A stretch of DNA of 43,425 nucleotides from Verrucomicrobiota bacterium (GTDB taxonomy: Bacteria; Chlamydiota; Chlamydiia; Chlamydiales; JAEYWL01). Location of the stretch: assembly GCA_023428915.1 (NCBI GenBank), contig JAEYWL010000078.1:1-43425 (forward strand), in the 5' to 3' direction. The notes beneath the pieces are model-generated. The model was not told the origin of the DNA. It searched no databases and saw nothing but the letters and a program-made list of their open reading frames with translations. Every line of letters begins with the position of its first letter. Within the stretch, counting starts at the first letter, position 1. Positions 41,238-43,425 of this stretch are shown here, piece by piece. The position numbers and the translations under genes were made by a program.

Positions 41238-42518
41238 CTAATTAATACATTTAAAACACCTAGTCAGATCAACTCTTCTAATGGGGTTTAGCCAATTGGG
41301 TAAAAAAGAGAAAAATGGAATGAACTCATGAAAAAATAAGCTTAGAGAAGAAACTTCTCCAAATCGCCACATAATTTTGCTAAATCTAGGTACAGGCAGG
41401 GGGTGGGAAGGGTCAATTTCTAAATTGTGTAAGCAAATATCTTCAGTGGCTGCAATTATTTTTCTGCCTCCAGCAATCCGTGCGATTTTTTCCGCAATTG
41501 TTTCTTCTTTGGGTAGTTCTTTAAGCGGTTTTGCAGTGCTGCATGAAAATAAAACGATCGAAGCATCATTTTCTAACAATTCAAATGCAGGTTTTAACTT
41601 ATGCACATTAAAAGCATGTATTCTTTCATCCTTCAACTGGATTCCATCATTGCTTCCGTGAGCGTCGATCCATAACTGTTCTATTTTTTGCCCAGCAGCC
41701 TTCATTTCTTCACAAGCCTTTTGAATTTCTTGCATAGTGGCTACTTCTTTGTAGCGAACTAAAGAGTAAAAGCTTAATTGATTAGGTAGACTATAACTTC
41801 TTCCTTCATTATTTCCTTTTACTATCAAAATCCTTTTCTTATCAGATACTTTTAAAAATACCTGAAAAACTCTCCATCCCATTGAGCTACATGATAGACC
41901 GAAACTAGAAAACATTGCTGTGAAAGCTTTGGGTGTAAGATTCTTAAGTAGAAAGCCACTTATCGAGTTTTTGAAGATCCTTCCAGCTAGGGCCCCTGTA
42001 AGAGAAACTGTCAGTGTGACTGTAGCTGTAGCAAAAATGATTTGGCTTAAATTAGAAGTTGCAAAATTAAAGAAAAAACGATTTATCTCATGCAAATAAT
42101 TTTTACTGGTTTTAGGAGTAGTGTTCTGCTCTTTTATTTCAACCACTTGGTGTCTTTTTTCGTAGGTAGATGTAAAGAAAATCTTGCATGTTTGAAAGTA
42201 CTTGTGAATAAAATTGCCACCGGTAACCGCGAAACTCAGTCCGGTAAGTATTCTTACGGCTATAAAGGGTGTACTTGTAAAAGGTGCGAGTGGAAAAAGA
42301 ACAAATAGCAGTTCTAACGTCAGGACACTAATGGAGGATGCTAGTAAAAATACTGAAGATTTTGAATGCAAGAAGAAGGTAAGATCTAAGCATTCTAAAG
42401 TGGCTTTGCAAAAATATTTGGATGAGATTTTGAGGTGTTCATAGCGAGATTGCTTTCTACTCTGCAAGGATTGGGGAGGATTTGCGGGCAGATCTCGTTG
42501 TAGCGGGGGGATGTTCAT
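41238..42518 (-). CDS. Membrane protein with clan CD (caspase-like) peptidase-type C-terminal domain
   Basis: 426 aa. The N-terminal half has four probable membrane helices (residues ~56-78, ~84-104, ~158-180, ~200-216) with basic loops. The soluble C-terminal half begins near VSDKKRILIVKGNNEGRSYS and contains LWIDAHGSNDGI (His287-Gly) and, 39 residues later, ASIVLFSCSTAK (Ser-Cys326). It then reads EKIARIAGGRKIIAATEDIC. A hydrophobic strand ending in HG, another ending in SC, and the following helix plus IIAAT strand are the order found in clan CD folds such as caspase, gingipain, CHAT and C80/DUF4347-like domains. The gene was not otherwise recognised; proteolytic activity is predicted only. 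GGAG lies about 13 bp upstream of ATG 42518, and a palindrome follows further upstream. Confidence 0.7.
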   Translation of the reverse strand: MNIPPLQRDLPANPPQSLQSRKQSRYEHLKISSKYFCKATLECLDLTFFLHSKSSVFLLASSISVLTLELLFVLFPLAPFTSTPFIAVRILTGLSFAVTGGNFIHKYFQTCKIFFTSTYEKRHQVVEIKEQNTTPKTSKNYLHEINRFFFNFATSNLSQIIFATATVTLTVSLTGALAGRIFKNSISGFLLKNLTPKAFTAMFSSFGLSCSSMGWRVFQVFLKVSDKKRILIVKGNNEGRSYSLPNQLSFYSLVRYKEVATMQEIQKACEEMKAAGQKIEQLWIDAHGSNDGIQLKDERIHAFNVHKLKPAFELLENDASIVLFSCSTAKPLKELPKEETIAEKIARIAGGRKIIAATEDICLHNLEIDPSHPLPVPRFSKIMWRFGEVSSLSLFFHEFIPFFSFLPNWLNPIRRVDLTRCFKCIN

Positions 42519-42545
42519 TATTATAATAGGTTTTTCTCCTTAGAA

Positions 42546-42573
42546 TAACCCTGATTGCGCAATCAGGGTGTTA
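42546..42573. repeat. Palindrome related to 8943-8976
   Basis: ACCCTGATTGC and its exact complement (42548-42569), plus TAA/TTA flanks with one bulge. The 16-bp core CTGATTGCGCAATCAG is identical to that at 8951-8966. It lies about 30 bp before the start of the clan-CD-like gene, so it is in its leader or promoter. Confidence 0.75.
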
Positions 42574-42861
42574 GTAAAAGCTACCAATTCTGCCTCAATT
42601 TTGGTCTCAAAATTGTTCGAAATCATTAGAAGTACGTCTTCTTTTGCTTTCTAGCTAGATTACATTGTATATTTATTAATAGCAAGATAAATAATTGATT
42701 TGTTGGACTCAGTAATTGTTAATTAATATTCTTTCATTTTAGTTTTTATTCTATTAAAAACATATTAACGCAATTTAAGGTTAAATATTGAAAAACTAAT
42801 GCACCATCTGCGTAAAGGGTCATATCAAAAAGGAATATCTAATTCCATTTCACACTACGAA
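42574..42861 (+). other. AT-rich intergenic region
   Basis: No gene, no RNA gene and no strong hairpin seen. It separates the leftward clan-CD-like gene from the repeat arrays and probably contains that gene's promoter. Confidence 0.4.
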
Positions 42862-42988
42862 GGTAGGTCACTTTGATTTGGCGCCGATGGGTAGGTCAGT
42901 TTGTCTGGCGCCGGGTAGGTCACTTTTGAATGGCGCGGAGGTGGGTCACTTTGATTGGCGCCGATAGGTCAGAAACCGTGGCGCGCGG
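42862..42988 (+). repeat. Left array: five ~25-bp direct repeats, GGTgGGTCACTTTGATTGGCGCC type
   Basis: Units start at 42862, 42889, 42913, 42940 and 42966. Shared pattern: GGTAGGTCA or GGTGGGTCA, then TTT, then TGGCGCC. Units 1 and 4 are the best preserved and unit 5 the most diverged. The sequence is far more GC-rich than its AT-rich surroundings. Confidence 0.85.
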
Positions 42989-43099
42989 CAATCTTTACTT
43001 CCTAGTAAGGGGTTTGCATTTCTTACTATATTAGAACAGATTAAGGGGCAAGGCCAGAAGCAGGTCAGGGCAATGTCAGGGTATAGCAACGGTTTTGCT

Positions 43100-43281
43100 T
43101 TATCCAATATCTGTTCTCATAACATCATGCATATATTGGAGAATAGACCTACCATGTTGTGTAAAAGAATCAACCCTCTTAAGAAGACTTTTATATAATA
43201 CATTACTTGCCAGAGTCGCATCTACAATACTTTTTTCCAACAAATCGTTTAATTCATAAGAATTGTTGTCAAATGGCACGA
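43100..43281 (-). pseudogene. Protein fragment between the repeat arrays
   Basis: The leftward frame reads, towards its stop at 43100, NNSYELNDLLEKSIVDATLA, SNVLYKSLLKRVDSFTQHGR and SILQYMHDVMRTDIG. This has normal protein-like composition. Upstream of 43281 the same frame merely translates the repeat array (VGHSKC, VGHSCC), so there is no proper start. It is probably the tail of a protein truncated by the repeat element. No family recognised. Confidence 0.3.
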
Positions 43282-43401
43282 AGAATGACCCACTTTGCGA
43301 GCACTTAGAATGACCCACCCTGTCGGGCATCCCAAGTGACCCACCTGGCGGGCAACAAGAATGACCCACCCAACGAGCAAAAAGTTTGACCCACCCCAGC
43401 C
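43279..43401 (+). repeat. Right array: five ~25-bp direct repeats, AAGAATGACCCACC type
   Basis: Units start near 43279, 43304, 43331, 43356 and 43381. Shared pattern: A-A-G-A/T-ATGACCCACC, 3-4 variable bases, CGGGCA or CGAGCA. Read on the other strand the core is GGTGGGTCA, i.e. inverted relative to the left array. Confidence 0.85.
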
Positions 43402-43425
43402 TCAAAAATGCGGGCGCCGAGGCCT

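Larger units (their letters stand above)
42862..43425. mobile_element. Possible IS21-type terminal region or deletion derivative (cut by window edge)
   Basis: Two oppositely oriented arrays of multiple ~25-bp units with a TGACCCACC core enclose about 290 bp. IS21-family elements are known to have multiple repeated sequences at each terminus. No istA or istB is present between the arrays, so this could be a deletion derivative, or the right array could be the start of a full element beyond the window. Confidence 0.35.

Noticed and set aside
42862..43401. CRISPR array
   Set aside because: Repeats are imperfect, contiguous without unique spacers, and invert across the locus; they fit mobile-element ends better.

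Overview
The window looks like a chromosomal segment of an environmental (amoeba-associated) chlamydia, most likely Parachlamydiaceae. This rests on gene content and layout, not on a database search: a plant-type FabI, a PiT/DUF47 phosphate pair, hemH, a lysS-cysS pair, priA followed by rimO, moderately AT-rich DNA, and many Ser/Pro/Gln-rich or coiled-coil proteins of unknown function that resemble chlamydial secreted proteins. No rRNA, tRNA or CRISPR array was recognised.

Layout. 1-2738: a phosphate permease (cut by the window edge) with its DUF47 partner, then hemH in the opposite direction. 2820-6180: an unknown protein followed by a decay zone, with a frameshifted HigB-like toxin remnant next to an intact HigA-like antitoxin, a C-terminal fragment of a paralogue of the upstream gene, a dispersed twin-hairpin repeat, and the 3' remnant of a group II intron (reverse-transcriptase YADD segment plus domain V/VI-like sequence). 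6181-9898: lemA-htpX, two small membrane-associated unknowns, and ridA-doxX, separated by strong inverted repeats. 10013-15765: the most interesting operon. It holds an RLAN/RimK-type ATP-grasp ligase, a GCS2-type carboxylate-amine ligase, an N-formylglutamate-amidohydrolase-like enzyme, a C39-like cysteine peptidase and a methyl-accepting-chemotaxis-like receptor. The last three genes overlap or nearly overlap. The set looks like a system that makes, trims and senses a small peptide or gamma-glutamyl-type metabolite, or that tags proteins with amino acids.

15769-22726: fabI, a secreted BON-domain protein, then a leftward run of an unreported 57-aa membrane ORF, lysS, cysS, a winged-helix-like small protein and an unknown; then a secreted hemerythrin-like protein. 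22727-30100: an accessory block of unknown proteins, two of them large with poly-Ser linkers and three small ones belonging to a locally duplicated coiled-coil family. 30518-41146: a leftward housekeeping block (rimO, priA, two coupled unknowns, a 39-aa Pro/Gln/Asn-rich protein, mutS, and a three-gene ABC-2 exporter). 41238-42518: a membrane protein whose C-terminal domain carries a His-Gly / Ser-Cys pair typical of clan CD (caspase-like) cysteine peptidases. 42862 to the end: two oppositely oriented arrays of five ~25-bp units, reminiscent of the multiple terminal repeats of IS21-family elements.

Mobile or repetitive DNA marks the boundaries between the conserved and accessory blocks: three copies of a twin-hairpin repeat, two copies of a second ~66-bp repeat, and two palindromes sharing one 16-bp core.
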